Shown one piece after another: positions 17,638 to 25,817 of a stretch of DNA of 64,000 nt; position 1 is the first letter of the stretch; each line of letters begins with the position of its first letter. A program made the translations under genes and the position numbers. Source of the DNA: Sandarakinorhabdus sp. (lineage in GTDB: Bacteria > Pseudomonadota > Alphaproteobacteria > Sphingomonadales > Sphingomonadaceae); contig JAIMKW010000005.1 of NCBI GenBank assembly GCA_020692215.1, positions 1 through 64,000 of the forward strand, given 5' to 3'. The notes beneath the pieces are model-generated. The model did not search any database and had not been told where the DNA came from. It worked only from the letters and a program-made list of their open reading frames with translations.

Positions 17638-18651
17638 TCAGCCCCGCAGTTCGGCGAGCAGCTGTTCGACATGCGCGATGGGGGTGAAACGATCAATCCC
17701 GTGGCCGAGGTTCAGGATATGGGGGCGGCCGGCCATGGTTTCGCGGATATGGGCAAGCCCTGCCGAGAGCGGCTTGCCGCCGGCCTTCAGCGCGAGCGGA
17801 TCGAGATTGCCTTGCAACGGCAGCGTATCGGGCGTGTTGGCGCAGACGAAGGCGAGATCGGTGGATTCGTCGATGGCGAGCGCCGAGACCAGGGTTTCGC
17901 GGGCATAGGCGGGGGCCTTTTCCCCGGCGCCCCGGGGAAAGCCGATGATCGGCGTATCGGGGTGGCGCTTGCGCAGCTGATCGACGAGCCAGGCGGTGGG
18001 ACGGATGACCCAGCGTTCGAATTCGGATGGGGCCAATGTGCCCGACCAGCTGTCAAACAGCATGAGGGCATCGGCGCCGGCATCGACCTGGCCCGAAAGA
18101 TAGTGGAGGGTATCGGCGGCGATGGCATCGACGAGCGCCTGGAAGCGGCCGGGATCGGTATAGGCCATCAGGCGGGTTTCGGCCTGGTCCTTCGAGCCTT
18201 CACCCGCGACCATGTAGGTGGCAACCGTGTAGGGCGAACCGGCAAAGCCGAGCAGCGCCCTTTCCGGCGCGAGGGCCTGGCGAGTGCGGCGGACGGTTTC
18301 CCAGATGGGGGTGTAATGGTGGCGGGCCGGGGTGAGGGTTTCGAGCGCAGCACTGGCCAGCCTGGGCGACAGGCGCGGGCCTTCGCCTTCGGTGAAGCTG
18401 AGATCCTGTCCCATGGCGTGCGGCACGATCAGGATATCGGAAAACAGGATTGCGGCATCAAAGCCGAAGCGACGAACCGGCTGGAGCGTGATTTCGCAGG
18501 CGGCTTCGGGATCGTAGCACAGGGCGAGAAAGCTGCCCTTGATGGCGCGCAGTTCGCGATATTCCGGCAGGTAGCGGCCAGCCTGGCGCATCAGCCAGAC
18601 GGGAGGCGGGGAGACGGCGTTGCCGGCGAGGACAGAGAGGATCGGGTTCAT
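17638..18651 (-). CDS. hemE: Uroporphyrinogen decarboxylase
   Basis: Decarboxylates uroporphyrinogen III to coproporphyrinogen III in haem synthesis. The 337 residues have the family signature WLMRQAGRYLPEYRE, the catalytic aspartate segment FGFDAAILFSDILIVPHAMG, GFAGSPYTVATYMVAG, LMLFDSWSG and the closing LNLGHGIDRFTPIAHVEQLL. The ATG at 18651 is preferred; the open frame runs 17 codons further but those residues do not match the family. The gene runs away from the ppsR gene, and the intergenic space between them is the origin candidate. Confidence 0.97.
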   Translation of the reverse strand: MNPILSVLAGNAVSPPPVWLMRQAGRYLPEYRELRAIKGSFLALCYDPEAACEITLQPVRRFGFDAAILFSDILIVPHAMGQDLSFTEGEGPRLSPRLASAALETLTPARHHYTPIWETVRRTRQALAPERALLGFAGSPYTVATYMVAGEGSKDQAETRLMAYTDPGRFQALVDAIAADTLHYLSGQVDAGADALMLFDSWSGTLAPSEFERWVIRPTAWLVDQLRKRHPDTPIIGFPRGAGEKAPAYARETLVSALAIDESTDLAFVCANTPDTLPLQGNLDPLALKAGGKPLSAGLAHIRETMAGRPHILNLGHGIDRFTPIAHVEQLLAELRG

Positions 18652-19046
18652 GCGGGGAGGGTGTAAAGGGTGAAGGGGCATTCCGCCAATCCCTGCCGCC
18701 AAGATTTTCGGGCAACCCTTCGGACGCCGCTCATCCCTTATTCTATAGAGAATCCTTAAGATGGTTGTTGAAGCAATAGAGCGGTGAATAGTGGGGATAA
18801 GATTTCATCCACAACGGCACTCACAGGCCGGATGCCGTTCAAGGCGCTGGTGGCGGACGATGAATTCATACTGTCCCGTGGGTGTGGACGGGGAACGTGC
18901 AGGGATTCACAGGCTGATGAGAGAGGTTGAAACCGGCGCGTCGAAGCCTGGAATTTGCCCAGGTGGGAAAGCGGTGGCGCTGTCCCGCTGTTGTCCGCGG
19001 TCTTTTCCAGTGGATTGTCCACAGCCGTCCCGCCAATAAGAGCCCC
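18652..19046. other. Candidate chromosomal replication origin (hemE-ppsR intergenic region)
   Basis: 395 bases between divergent hemE and the DUF299/ppsR gene. In Caulobacter crescentus the origin lies between hemE and the DUF299 gene, and the gene order is conserved in other alphaproteobacteria. Three sites differ by one base from the DnaA box TTATCCACA or its complement: 18792-18800 (TGGGGATAA), 18805-18813 (TCATCCACA) and 19015-19023 (TTGTCCACA). An AT-rich patch lies at about 18738-18760, a possible unwinding element. Genes on both sides mostly point away from the region, as expected for co-orientation with replication. The region must also hold both promoters. Function is inferred, not shown. 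Confidence 0.6.
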
Positions 19047-19889
19047 ATGGCATCCCATCTTACACGGCTGCATCTGCACCTGGTTTCGGATTCGACCGGG
19101 GAAACGCTTGAGAGCCTGGTGAAGGCCGGGCTTTCGCAGTTCGAGTCGGTCGATGCCGTGAAGCATTACTGGCCCATGGTTCGGTCTGAAGGGCATCTGG
19201 ACCGGGTGCTGGAGGAAGTGGCGCGTGTGCCGGGGCTGGTGCTTTACACACTGGTTGCGCGCACTGTTCGCGAGCGGCTGGAAACCCGCTGCGCCGCGCT
19301 GGGCCTGCCGGTGATTGCGGTGATGGACCCGGTGATTGCCGGGCTGGAGCGCATGCTGGGCACCACCGCACGCGCACGGCCCGGCGGGCAGCACCGGATG
19401 GATGCGGCCTATTTCGGCCGGATCGAGGCCATCAACTGGACCATGGAGCATGATGACGGCCTGTTGCCGGGCGAGTGGGAATCAGCCGACATGGTGCTGG
19501 TGGGGGTGAGCCGCAGTTCCAAGACGCCGACGAGCATCTATCTGGCCAACCGCGGCTACAAGGTGGCGAACATGCCCTATATTCCCAGCCGCCCGTTGCC
19601 GCCCGAGCTGTTCGAGCTGAACAGCCCGCTTGTGGTGGGTTTGACGGTGAGCGCCGAACGGCTGGCGCAGGTGCGCCGCGCCCGCCTGCTGGGGCAGGAT
19701 GTGGGCGGCGTTGGTGCGGCCGGCTTTGGCGCTTCGTATATCGACCCGGATGTGATTTCCGGCGAAGTGGCCTCTGCCCGCAGGCTGTTTGCCGACCGCG
19801 GCTGGCCGGTGATCGACGTGACCCGGCGATCGATCGAGGAAACCGCGGCCGAGCTGATGAACATGCTGAACGCACGGGGAGAGGTTTAG
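19047..19889 (+). CDS. ppsR: Pyruvate, water dikinase regulatory protein (DUF299 kinase/pyrophosphorylase)
   Basis: A 280-residue ADP-dependent bifunctional kinase/phosphorylase of the DUF299 family that controls PEP synthase or pyruvate phosphate dikinase. It starts LHLHLVSDSTGETLESL, the family opening; the P-loop-like VGVSRSSKTPTSIYLANRGYKVANMP is intact, as are NYTMEHDDG-like INWTMEHDDG and the C-terminal RSIEETAAELMNML. The ATG at 19047 is chosen because family homology begins there; an upstream in-frame ATG exists inside the origin region. Neither of the possible target kinases is in the window. Its position next to hemE across the putative origin is the classic alphaproteobacterial arrangement. 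Confidence 0.93.
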   Translation: MASHLTRLHLHLVSDSTGETLESLVKAGLSQFESVDAVKHYWPMVRSEGHLDRVLEEVARVPGLVLYTLVARTVRERLETRCAALGLPVIAVMDPVIAGLERMLGTTARARPGGQHRMDAAYFGRIEAINWTMEHDDGLLPGEWESADMVLVGVSRSSKTPTSIYLANRGYKVANMPYIPSRPLPPELFELNSPLVVGLTVSAERLAQVRRARLLGQDVGGVGAAGFGASYIDPDVISGEVASARRLFADRGWPVIDVTRRSIEETAAELMNMLNARGEV

Positions 19890-19910
19890 TGGCCATCGGG
19901 CAGGCTGTTG

Positions 19911-20129
19911 CCTCTGGCTGGCAGGGCGATGTTCGCCCTGCACCCCCAGTTTTTGGAGCGGAGCATCTTTGCGCCTGTTGGGGATTTGGAAAACAGGAAC
20001 GCTCTGCAAAGGCCGGCTTGCGCGCCGAAGGCGCATTCGATCGCCATCTGTTGCAGCAGTGTCTTTGGTGCGTGCGCCGCAGGAAACAATGGGCGTGCAG
20101 GGGATACAATCCCCTGCCCGCCGGAGGCA
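19911..20129. repeat. Paired-palindrome repeat element, copy 1 (MITE/BIME-like)
   Basis: The ppsR-maf gap carries two inverted copies of one repeat unit: about 19911-19950 on the minus strand and 20091-20129 on the plus strand. Each unit has a GGGTGCAGGG hairpin followed by GCCGGAGGC or a close variant. The inner segment includes TGCGCCTTCGGC (read on the minus strand), which is also found inside the second element at about 32.45 kb. The arrangement looks like a small non-autonomous or REP-derived element. No coding function is seen. Confidence 0.65.
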
Positions 20130-20160
20130 AACAGACCAAAGCTGCACAAGGCCTGGCAGG

Positions 20161-20748
20161 ATGATTGTTCTTGCATCGGAAAGTGCATCCAGAAAGGCCC
20201 TGCTGGCTGCGGCTGGTGTGGATTTTGAAGCCGTGCCGGCGCGGATCGACGAGGCTGGTGTGACAGCCGAGATGCGTGGCCGACCGGTGCGCGATGTGGC
20301 CGACCGGCTGGCCGAGCTGAAGGCGGTGAAGGTGAGTTTCCAGCGGCCCGGGCAGTTTGTGCTGGGCAGTGATTCCATGCTGGAGGTAGAGCGCGGCCGA
20401 TGGCTGGAGAAGCCAGGCGACAGGGAGGGATTGCGGGCGCAGCTGCGCGTGTTGCGGGGCCGGCCGCACAGGCTGATTTCGGCGGCCGTGGTGGCGCGGG
20501 ACGGGCAGGCCTTGTGGCGGCATGTGGAGGTGGCGACCCTGACGGTTCGGCCGTTCAGCGAGGCCTGGCTGGACGCGTATGTTTCGGCCTGCGGAGATGA
20601 TGTGCTGGGAAGCGTTGGCGGCTATCATCTGGAGGGGCTGGGCGTGCAGCTGTTCGAAAGGATCGAGGGGGACCAGTTCGTGGTGCGGGGCCTGCCGTTG
20701 CTGGCGGTGCTGGCGTGGTTGCGCGAAGCCGGGGAGATGACGGCATGA
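20161..20748 (+). CDS. maf: Maf-like nucleotide pyrophosphatase
   Basis: A 195-residue Maf/YceF-type nucleoside triphosphate pyrophosphatase, which hydrolyses non-canonical or modified NTPs. It opens with the Maf motif MIVLASESASRKALLAAAGVDF, then has the catalytic-region aspartate in VLGSDSMLEV, LRGRPHRLISAAVV, and the substrate loop GSVGGYHLEGLGVQLFERIEGDQFVVRGLP. The ATG at 20161 is exactly where homology starts; the frame stays open upstream only through the repeat element. The stop overlaps the aroE start (ATGA at 20745-20748). Confidence 0.92.
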   Translation: MIVLASESASRKALLAAAGVDFEAVPARIDEAGVTAEMRGRPVRDVADRLAELKAVKVSFQRPGQFVLGSDSMLEVERGRWLEKPGDREGLRAQLRVLRGRPHRLISAAVVARDGQALWRHVEVATLTVRPFSEAWLDAYVSACGDDVLGSVGGYHLEGLGVQLFERIEGDQFVVRGLPLLAVLAWLREAGEMTA

Positions 20749-21563
20749 AAACAGCAGGCGTGATCGGCTGGCCGATTGCCCATTCGAAGAGCCCGGTGAT
20801 TCACCGCTTCTGGCTGGAGGCATTGGGCCTGGACGGAGATTATTCGCGCTTTCTGGTGCGGCCTGAAGAGTTGGAGACGGCTGTGCGGGCCTTGCCGGCA
20901 TTGGGGATTGCCGGGGTGAATGTGACCGTGCCGCACAAGGTGGCGGTGATGGACCATCTGGACGCGGTGGATGCGACGGCGCGTGCGGTGGGTGCTGTGA
21001 ACACCGTGCTGTGCGACAGTGGACGGTTGCTGGGAACCAACACCGACATGGCCGGCTTTCTGGAACCGTTGGTGCCGGCACCGGTGGGCCATGCGGTGGT
21101 GATTGGTGCGGGTGGCGCGGCGCGGGCGGTTCTTTTGGGACTGAAATCGCTGGGGGTGGAGCATGTGACGCTGATGAACCGGTCTGTCGATCGGGCTTCG
21201 GCGCTGCTGGATGCGCTGGATGTGCCGGGGCATGCGGTTGGGCTGGAGATGCCGCTGCCGTCTGCCGAGCTGGTGGTGAATGCATCGAGCCTGGGGATGG
21301 CGGGGCAGCCGCCACTCGACCTCGATCTGGGCGCGCTGCCCGTGGGGGCGACGGTTTATGATATCGTTTATGCGCCGCTGGAAACCCGGCTGCTGGCGGC
21401 AGCGCGGGCGGGGGGGTTCCGCTGTATCGATGGGCTGGAAATGCTGGTGGGGCAGGCGGCCGTGGCGTTCGAACTGTTCTTCGGGACGAAGCCGCCGCGA
21501 GGGCGGGATGCGGAGCTGCGGGCCTTGCTGGTGGGGGACGCTCCGGTGGGGGCTGCGCGGTGA
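20745..21563 (+). CDS. aroE: Shikimate dehydrogenase
   Basis: Reduces 3-dehydroshikimate to shikimate with NADPH in aromatic amino-acid synthesis. The 272 residues show the substrate-binding opening GVIGWPIAHSKSPVIHRFW, the catalytic lysine in GVNVTVPHKVAVMDHLD, GAVNTVLCDSGRLLGTNTD, the cofactor fold VIGAGGAARAVLLGL, NASSLGM, YDIVYAPLETRLL and the final GLEMLVGQAAVAFELFFG. The start overlaps the maf stop by 4 bases, and the stop overlaps the coaE GTG start by 4 bases, so translation is coupled through maf-aroE-coaE. Confidence 0.97.
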   Translation: MKTAGVIGWPIAHSKSPVIHRFWLEALGLDGDYSRFLVRPEELETAVRALPALGIAGVNVTVPHKVAVMDHLDAVDATARAVGAVNTVLCDSGRLLGTNTDMAGFLEPLVPAPVGHAVVIGAGGAARAVLLGLKSLGVEHVTLMNRSVDRASALLDALDVPGHAVGLEMPLPSAELVVNASSLGMAGQPPLDLDLGALPVGATVYDIVYAPLETRLLAAARAGGFRCIDGLEMLVGQAAVAFELFFGTKPPRGRDAELRALLVGDAPVGAAR

Positions 21564-22162
21564 AGCGGCCCGTTGTGATCGGGCTCACGGGCTCCATCGG
21601 GATGGGGAAATCGAAGGTGGCGAGCAAGTTCCGCTGGCACGGCGTTCCCGTTTTCGATGCGGATCTTGCCGTCCGCGCCGTGCAGGGGCCGGGGGGCGTT
21701 GCGGTGCCGGCGATCGAGGCGGCGTTTCCCGGAACAACAGGGCCTGCGGGCGTGGACCGGGTAAAACTGGGGGCGGCGGTGTTTGGCGACACGGCGGCCT
21801 TGAAGCGGCTGGAGCGGATCGTGCATCCGGCCGTGGGGGCACTGCAGGCGGCCTTTTTGAAGCGCAACCGGAGCCGGCGGGCGGTGGTGCTGGATGTGCC
21901 GCTGCTGCTGGAAGGCGAGGGGTGGAGGCGGGTTGACCTGATTGCCGTGGTGAGTGCGCCGTTCCGGGTGCAGCGCGCCCGCGTTCTGGCGCGGCCGGGG
22001 ATGACGGAGGCCAAATTCCTGAGCGTTCTGGGCCATCAGATGCCCGACGCCCGCAAGCGCGCGATCGCCGATGTGGTGATCGAGACCGGGCGCGGACGGC
22101 TGGAGACGTTCCGCACGGTGCGATCGATTGCGCGAACCGCAAAGGGAAGCCGGATTGCCTGA
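21560..22162 (+). CDS. coaE: Dephospho-CoA kinase (GTG start)
   Basis: ATP-dependent last step of coenzyme A synthesis. The 200 residues open with the P-loop VIGLTGSIGMGKSKVASKF, then FDADLAVRAV (the DAD substrate motif), RLERIVHPAVGALQAAF, LDVPLLLEGEGW and the lid-region arginines RVLARPGMTEAKFLSVLGHQMPDARKRAIADVVIET. The gene starts with GTG at 21560, overlapping the aroE stop in a GTGA junction, which fixes the start. The order maf-aroE-coaE-dnaQ is typical of alphaproteobacteria. Confidence 0.96.
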   Translation: MKRPVVIGLTGSIGMGKSKVASKFRWHGVPVFDADLAVRAVQGPGGVAVPAIEAAFPGTTGPAGVDRVKLGAAVFGDTAALKRLERIVHPAVGALQAAFLKRNRSRRAVVLDVPLLLEGEGWRRVDLIAVVSAPFRVQRARVLARPGMTEAKFLSVLGHQMPDARKRAIADVVIETGRGRLETFRTVRSIARTAKGSRIA

Positions 22163-22227
22163 GGCGGCAGGATCCTGTTCGCAAGCGGGGGTTGCGGAGG
22201 GTCTGAAAGCGGCTGATAAGAGAATGA

Positions 22228-22896
22228 ATGCGCGAGATCATTTTTGATACTGAAACCACCGGCCTGGACCTCCGCGACGGGCACAGAATGGTGGAATTTG
22301 CCGGGATCGAGATGCACGAACGGGTGCCGACAGGGCGTTTCCTGCACTTTCACCTGAACCCGGGGCGGCCGATGCCGCCCGAGGCCGAGGCTGTGCACGG
22401 ACTGACCGATGCTTTTCTGAGCGACAAGCCCAAATTCCGCGAAAAGGCAGGCGAGCTGATCGAGTTCCTGGGGGATGCGATCATCGTTGCGCACAATGCG
22501 CAGTTCGACATGCGGTTCCTGAACTTCGAACTGGAGACGGCCGGCTTGCCGCCGCTGGATGGCGGGCGGGTGGTGGACACGCTGGAGCTGGCGCGCAAGC
22601 GATTCCCCGGCGCCAAGCACAGCCTGGATGCCCTTTGCACACGCTTCGGAATCGACCGGTCTGCCCGGGTTCGGCATGGCGCGCTGATCGATGCCGAGCT
22701 TCTGGCCGACGTGTATGTGGAGCTGACGGGCGGGCGCCAGATCGGGTTCGATCTGGCCGTTTCGGCGCAGGCCAATGTGCAACGCGAACAGATTGTGTGG
22801 CCGGTGCGGGCCTTTGCCGTGCCCGACCATGAACTGGCAGCCCATGCGGCCTTTGTGGCCGGCATGAAGGATGCGGTTTGGCAGAGGGTTCAGTAA
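22228..22896 (+). CDS. dnaQ: DNA polymerase III epsilon subunit
   Basis: The 3'-5' proofreading exonuclease of the replicative polymerase. The 222 residues contain the three exonuclease motifs: EIIFDTETTGLD (ExoI, the D and E metal ligands), VAHNAQFDMRFLNFEL (ExoII), and RHGALIDAELLADVYVELTGGRQ (ExoIII, with H and D). The C-terminal tail is the polymerase-alpha-binding region, not well conserved. The start is an ATG 65 bases after coaE. It lies about 3.2 kb from the candidate origin on the rightward arm. Confidence 0.96.
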   Translation: MREIIFDTETTGLDLRDGHRMVEFAGIEMHERVPTGRFLHFHLNPGRPMPPEAEAVHGLTDAFLSDKPKFREKAGELIEFLGDAIIVAHNAQFDMRFLNFELETAGLPPLDGGRVVDTLELARKRFPGAKHSLDALCTRFGIDRSARVRHGALIDAELLADVYVELTGGRQIGFDLAVSAQANVQREQIVWPVRAFAVPDHELAAHAAFVAGMKDAVWQRVQ

Positions 22897-22913
22897 GGCA
22901 GGAGAGACAGGCT

Positions 22914-23492
22914 ATGGATATCCGGGTTGCGGGCCACCAGGTGGAAACGGGCCAGGCCTTCCGCGTGCATGTCGAGGACCGTCTGGGCGCCATTGCGCAG
23001 AAATATTTCGAGCGGACGATCGGCGCGCAGGTAACGCTTTCGGCCGGGCCCTATGGCGATTTCCAGTGCGATATCGTGATGCATGTGATGCAGGGCCTGG
23101 TGCTGAAGGGTGCAAACCGGGCGGCGACTGCCCACATCGCTTTCGACGGTGCGGCGGACAGGATCGAGAAGCAGCTGCGCCGCTATATGCGGCGGATAAA
23201 GGACAAATCCGGTGGAGCGACGCTGGACCAGCAGCCGCTGGCACAGTTCCCGGACAATGCGGAATATCGGGTTTTCGAAGCCGCGCCCGAAGAGGCCGAG
23301 GTGCCCGACGCCCCGCTGACGATTGCCGAGATGCGCGTGGACATTCCCGAAGCCAGTGTTTCGGATGCGGTGATGATGCTGGATCTCAGGAACACGACCG
23401 CACTGCTGTTCAAGAACAGCCGGACGGGATCGCTCAACATGGTCTATCGCCGGGAGGATGGAAATATCGGCTGGGTGGAACCGCGCGGCTGA
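22914..23492 (+). CDS. hpf: Long ribosome hibernation promoting factor
   Basis: A 192-residue long HPF/RaiA-type protein that dimerises inactive ribosomes in stationary phase. The N-terminal S30AE domain starts DIRVAGHQVETGQAFRVHVEDRLGA and contains YFERTIGAQVTLS and a basic RIEKQLRRYMRRIKDK helix. After a variable linker, the C-terminal dimerisation domain has EMRVDIPEASVSDAVMMLDLRNTTALLFKNS and closes with NMVYRREDGNIGWVEP, the family's signature end. The ATG at 22914 is preceded by AGGAGAGACAGG, a good ribosome site. A ptsN gene follows, an arrangement known from rpoN-linked loci. Confidence 0.94.
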   Translation: MDIRVAGHQVETGQAFRVHVEDRLGAIAQKYFERTIGAQVTLSAGPYGDFQCDIVMHVMQGLVLKGANRAATAHIAFDGAADRIEKQLRRYMRRIKDKSGGATLDQQPLAQFPDNAEYRVFEAAPEEAEVPDAPLTIAEMRVDIPEASVSDAVMMLDLRNTTALLFKNSRTGSLNMVYRREDGNIGWVEPRG

Positions 23493-23572
23493 TCCGCTGG
23501 TTCGATAAAGAGGGTAAGACCCCTGCTCCTTTGCGGTTTGCCATCGCATATTCCTGGATATGGACGGATGAC

Positions 23573-24037
23573 ATGGACCTTTCGGACCTTGTGGCGGCTG
23601 ATGCCGTTGCAGTAGATTTTGCCGCCGCCAACCGGCGCATCGTGCTGGAACAGGCTGCGGCCTTGCTGGCAGCATCTTCGGGCGTGGCTGCAGACACCCT
23701 TCTGGCCGCCCTGCTGGAGCGGGAAAAGCTTGGAACAACCGGCTTTGGCGCCGGCACCGCCATACCGCATGGCCGGGTGCCGGGCATGGCGCGCATAAGC
23801 GGCGCCATCGTGCGGCTGGCATCGCCGGTGGACTGGGGCGCGGTGGACGGGTTGCCGGTTGATCTGGTGGTGGCGCTGGCCGGGCCCGATGAGGGCGGAG
23901 CGGACAATCTGAAGGCGCTTGCGCGGGTGAGCCGGGCGCTTCGCGACAAGGCGCTGGTGGCCAAGCTACGCGGGTGCCGGGATGCGGGCGCACTGTGGGC
24001 GCTGGCTGCCAACAGTTCAGACCGGGCAGCGGCATGA
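23573..24037 (+). CDS. ptsN: PTS IIA-Ntr regulatory protein
   Basis: The 154-residue EIIA-Ntr of the nitrogen phosphotransferase system, a regulator of potassium uptake, nitrogen and stress responses. The phosphorylated histidine is in GTAIPHGRV, the canonical site; LLEREKLGTTGFG before it and VDGLPVDLVVALAGPDE after it match the family. A C-terminal helix pair (LARVSRALRDKALVAKLRG) is complete. The start is the ATG at 23573; the frame is open further upstream across hpf but without homology. The stop overlaps the thioesterase start by 4 bases. Confidence 0.93.
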   Translation: MDLSDLVAADAVAVDFAAANRRIVLEQAAALLAASSGVAADTLLAALLEREKLGTTGFGAGTAIPHGRVPGMARISGAIVRLASPVDWGAVDGLPVDLVVALAGPDEGGADNLKALARVSRALRDKALVAKLRGCRDAGALWALAANSSDRAAA

Positions 24038-24495
24038 CGACTGGAGCCGCGATGATCGAACGGCATCTGCGCGGGCTGGAGCGGCTGTATGCGGCAGCGC
24101 CTGTGAACCAGCTTTTCCGATCACAGCTGATCCTGCCGGCGGCCGGGCGCAGCGAGATCCGCTTCGAGGTGACGCCCGATATGTTTCATGCCGCCGGTGC
24201 GGCGCACGGCACCATCTATTTCAAGATGCTGGACGATGCGGCCTTTTATGCAGCGAACGCGATGGTGGAGGACAGTTTCGTTCTGACCACCCAGTTCAAC
24301 CTGTTCCTGACCCGACCTGTGAAAGCGGAGAAACTGCTGGCGATCGGCCAGTGGGTTTCGGGCGCGCGGCGCGTTCTGATCGCCGAAAGCCGGCTGCTGG
24401 ACGAGGATGGGGCCGAAGTGGCGCGCGGGCAGGGGACGTTCATGCGGTCCCGCATCAGGCTTGCCGACCTGCCCGGCTATGCCGCAGCAGCCTGA
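24034..24495 (+). CDS. PaaI family hotdog thioesterase
   Basis: A 153-residue single-domain hotdog protein. The helix and strand pattern FHAAGAAHGTIYFKMLDDAAFYAANAM is the PaaI/4HBT motif, with Gly and the acidic residue of the helix, and TTQFNLFLTRPVKAEKLLAIGQ follows as the second strand region. The expected activity is hydrolysis of an acyl-CoA thioester; the acyl group is unknown. The start ATG at 24034 overlaps the ptsN stop (ATGA), and the 3' end overlaps the next gene by 17 bases, so it is embedded in a coupled operon. Confidence 0.85.
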   Translation: MTTGAAMIERHLRGLERLYAAAPVNQLFRSQLILPAAGRSEIRFEVTPDMFHAAGAAHGTIYFKMLDDAAFYAANAMVEDSFVLTTQFNLFLTRPVKAEKLLAIGQWVSGARRVLIAESRLLDEDGAEVARGQGTFMRSRIRLADLPGYAAAA

Positions 24496-24817
24496 GCCGC
24501 CGCTTCCGGCGAGCACGCTGGTGCCGGCGATCTGCCGACAGGTGGTGTCTGCCGGGGGCTTTGCGACGGTTCTGGCGAAGGGCAGCCAGTGGGGTGGCGC
24601 GCTGCTTCTGGTGCACCGCTGGAAGGGTGGCGTGAAGGCCTATGAGAAGATGCCGACGCTGTCGGGCGCGCCGCTGTGGCGGGAGGCGGCGGCGGGCGAG
24701 TCGGCTGTGACCGCTTTTGTTGCAGCGCAGCAGAAATTTGATCCGGACCTGTGGGTTCTGGAACTGGACACCGCCGATCCGGCACGGTTCATCCCGGGTT
24801 GGCCCGCCATGGATTGA
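24479..24817 (+). CDS. DUF1491 family protein
   Basis: A 112-residue soluble protein resembling the uncharacterised DUF1491 family of alphaproteobacteria. Visible features are VPAICRQVVSAGGFATVLAKGSQWGGALLLVHR, the middle VKAYEKMP and the closing FDPDLWVLELDTADPARFIPG. The family's length is about 110 residues, matching this ORF. The ATG at 24479 overlaps the thioesterase 3' end by 17 bases. No function is known; genomic context (ptsN, thioesterase, cell-wall hydrolase) does not narrow it. Confidence 0.8.
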   Translation: MPQQPEPPLPASTLVPAICRQVVSAGGFATVLAKGSQWGGALLLVHRWKGGVKAYEKMPTLSGAPLWREAAAGESAVTAFVAAQQKFDPDLWVLELDTADPARFIPGWPAMD

Positions 24818-25051
24818 TTGTTGCGGCTGGATGAACGACTGGCCCGGCCGTGCACTGTGACCAACCTGTGACACCCCGCATTCGGGACGGTTGGACGGGC
24901 TCGGCCTTAGCGGTCGTTCCCCCGGTGCATCGGCCATCCCGGGCAGGATGGCTGGTGTGACAAGCGTGGTTCGCGCGTTGTACTCGCCTGGCAGATGAGA
25001 GTGTTTTCAGGTCGCCAGGCCCTGTGCACGCAGCCCCATGAACCGCGGGTG

Positions 25052-25684
25052 ATGAGTTTCTTGATGCGAAAATATGTTCGGGCTGCTGCTGTTCTTGGCG
25101 CGGGGGTCATCCTCCTTGCTGCCGGCGAAGCCCCCAATGGTGACCTGGCGTTTCTGAACGAGATTGCCAGCGCGCCCCAGGCGGACGCCATTCTGGTTCC
25201 CGCAATTGCCTTTGTTGAAGACACACCGGTTTTTGAAGAGCCCGATATGGGCCCTGTTCTTCCCGAAGCCTCGACATTGACCCAGATGGTTCGTGCGGTG
25301 CGCAGCCTGGATGGGGTGGAGCTGGATTCGCAGATGAAGTGCCTGGCGACTGCCGTGTATTTCGAATCCAAGGGCGAGCCGCTGGAAGGCCAGCTTGCTG
25401 TTGCCCAGGTGATCATGAACCGTGTGGAAGACGGTCGCTTTGGCCGCGACATCTGCAGCGTTGTGAAGGCGCCCAAACAGTTCAGCTTTGTGCGCGGCGG
25501 GCATATGCCGGCGCCTGCAGCCAACGAGCAGTGGCAGACGGCCCGTGCCGTTGCCGTGATCGCGGCCTCTGAAGGCTGGAACGAGATCGTTCCCGATGCG
25601 ACCCACTTCCATGCGACCCGTGTGAACCCGCGCTGGAACCTGCGGCGCGTGGCGACCGTGGGACAGCATGTGTTCTATCGCTGA
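25052..25684 (+). CDS. SleB-type cell wall hydrolase
   Basis: A 210-residue exported protein. The N-terminus (MSFLMRKYVRAAAVLGAGVILLAAGEA) is a signal peptide or anchor. The C-terminal half is the Hydrolase_2 (SleB) domain: LATAVYFESKGEPLEGQLAVAQVIMNRVED with the catalytic glutamate, then FGRDICSVVKAPKQFSFVRGG, and the closing THFHATRVNPRWNL and GQHVFYR. SleB-type enzymes cleave peptidoglycan; in alphaproteobacteria they are general wall hydrolases rather than spore enzymes. ATGs at 25052 and 25064 are both possible starts; a longer frame begins at 24995. It is convergent with the DUF2853-OmpA gene. Confidence 0.88.
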   Translation: MSFLMRKYVRAAAVLGAGVILLAAGEAPNGDLAFLNEIASAPQADAILVPAIAFVEDTPVFEEPDMGPVLPEASTLTQMVRAVRSLDGVELDSQMKCLATAVYFESKGEPLEGQLAVAQVIMNRVEDGRFGRDICSVVKAPKQFSFVRGGHMPAPAANEQWQTARAVAVIAASEGWNEIVPDATHFHATRVNPRWNLRRVATVGQHVFYR

Positions 25685-25817
25685 GCCTTTGAACGGGCGC
25701 GGCCGGGCCGGAACCGCAGAGGCAAGACAGGCCTGAAAGACAATATACTCGCGCGGGAAACAGCTTCATGCTGCGTCCCGCCCGAGGTTCTACCCTGTCG
25801 ACCGCCCTGTCGGTCGA

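Noticed and set aside
18756..18771. Possible CtrA site (TTAA-N7-TTAA) in the origin region
   Set aside because: TTAA is present at 18756, but the second half is GTTG at the correct spacing and TTGA only with one extra base, so it does not fit the consensus.
19432..22014. An 860-residue open frame on the minus strand opposite ppsR-maf-aroE-coaE
   Set aside because: It lies antisense to four clear genes, is rich in Pro, Arg, Ser and His, and has no recognisable domain. It is a by-product of high GC.
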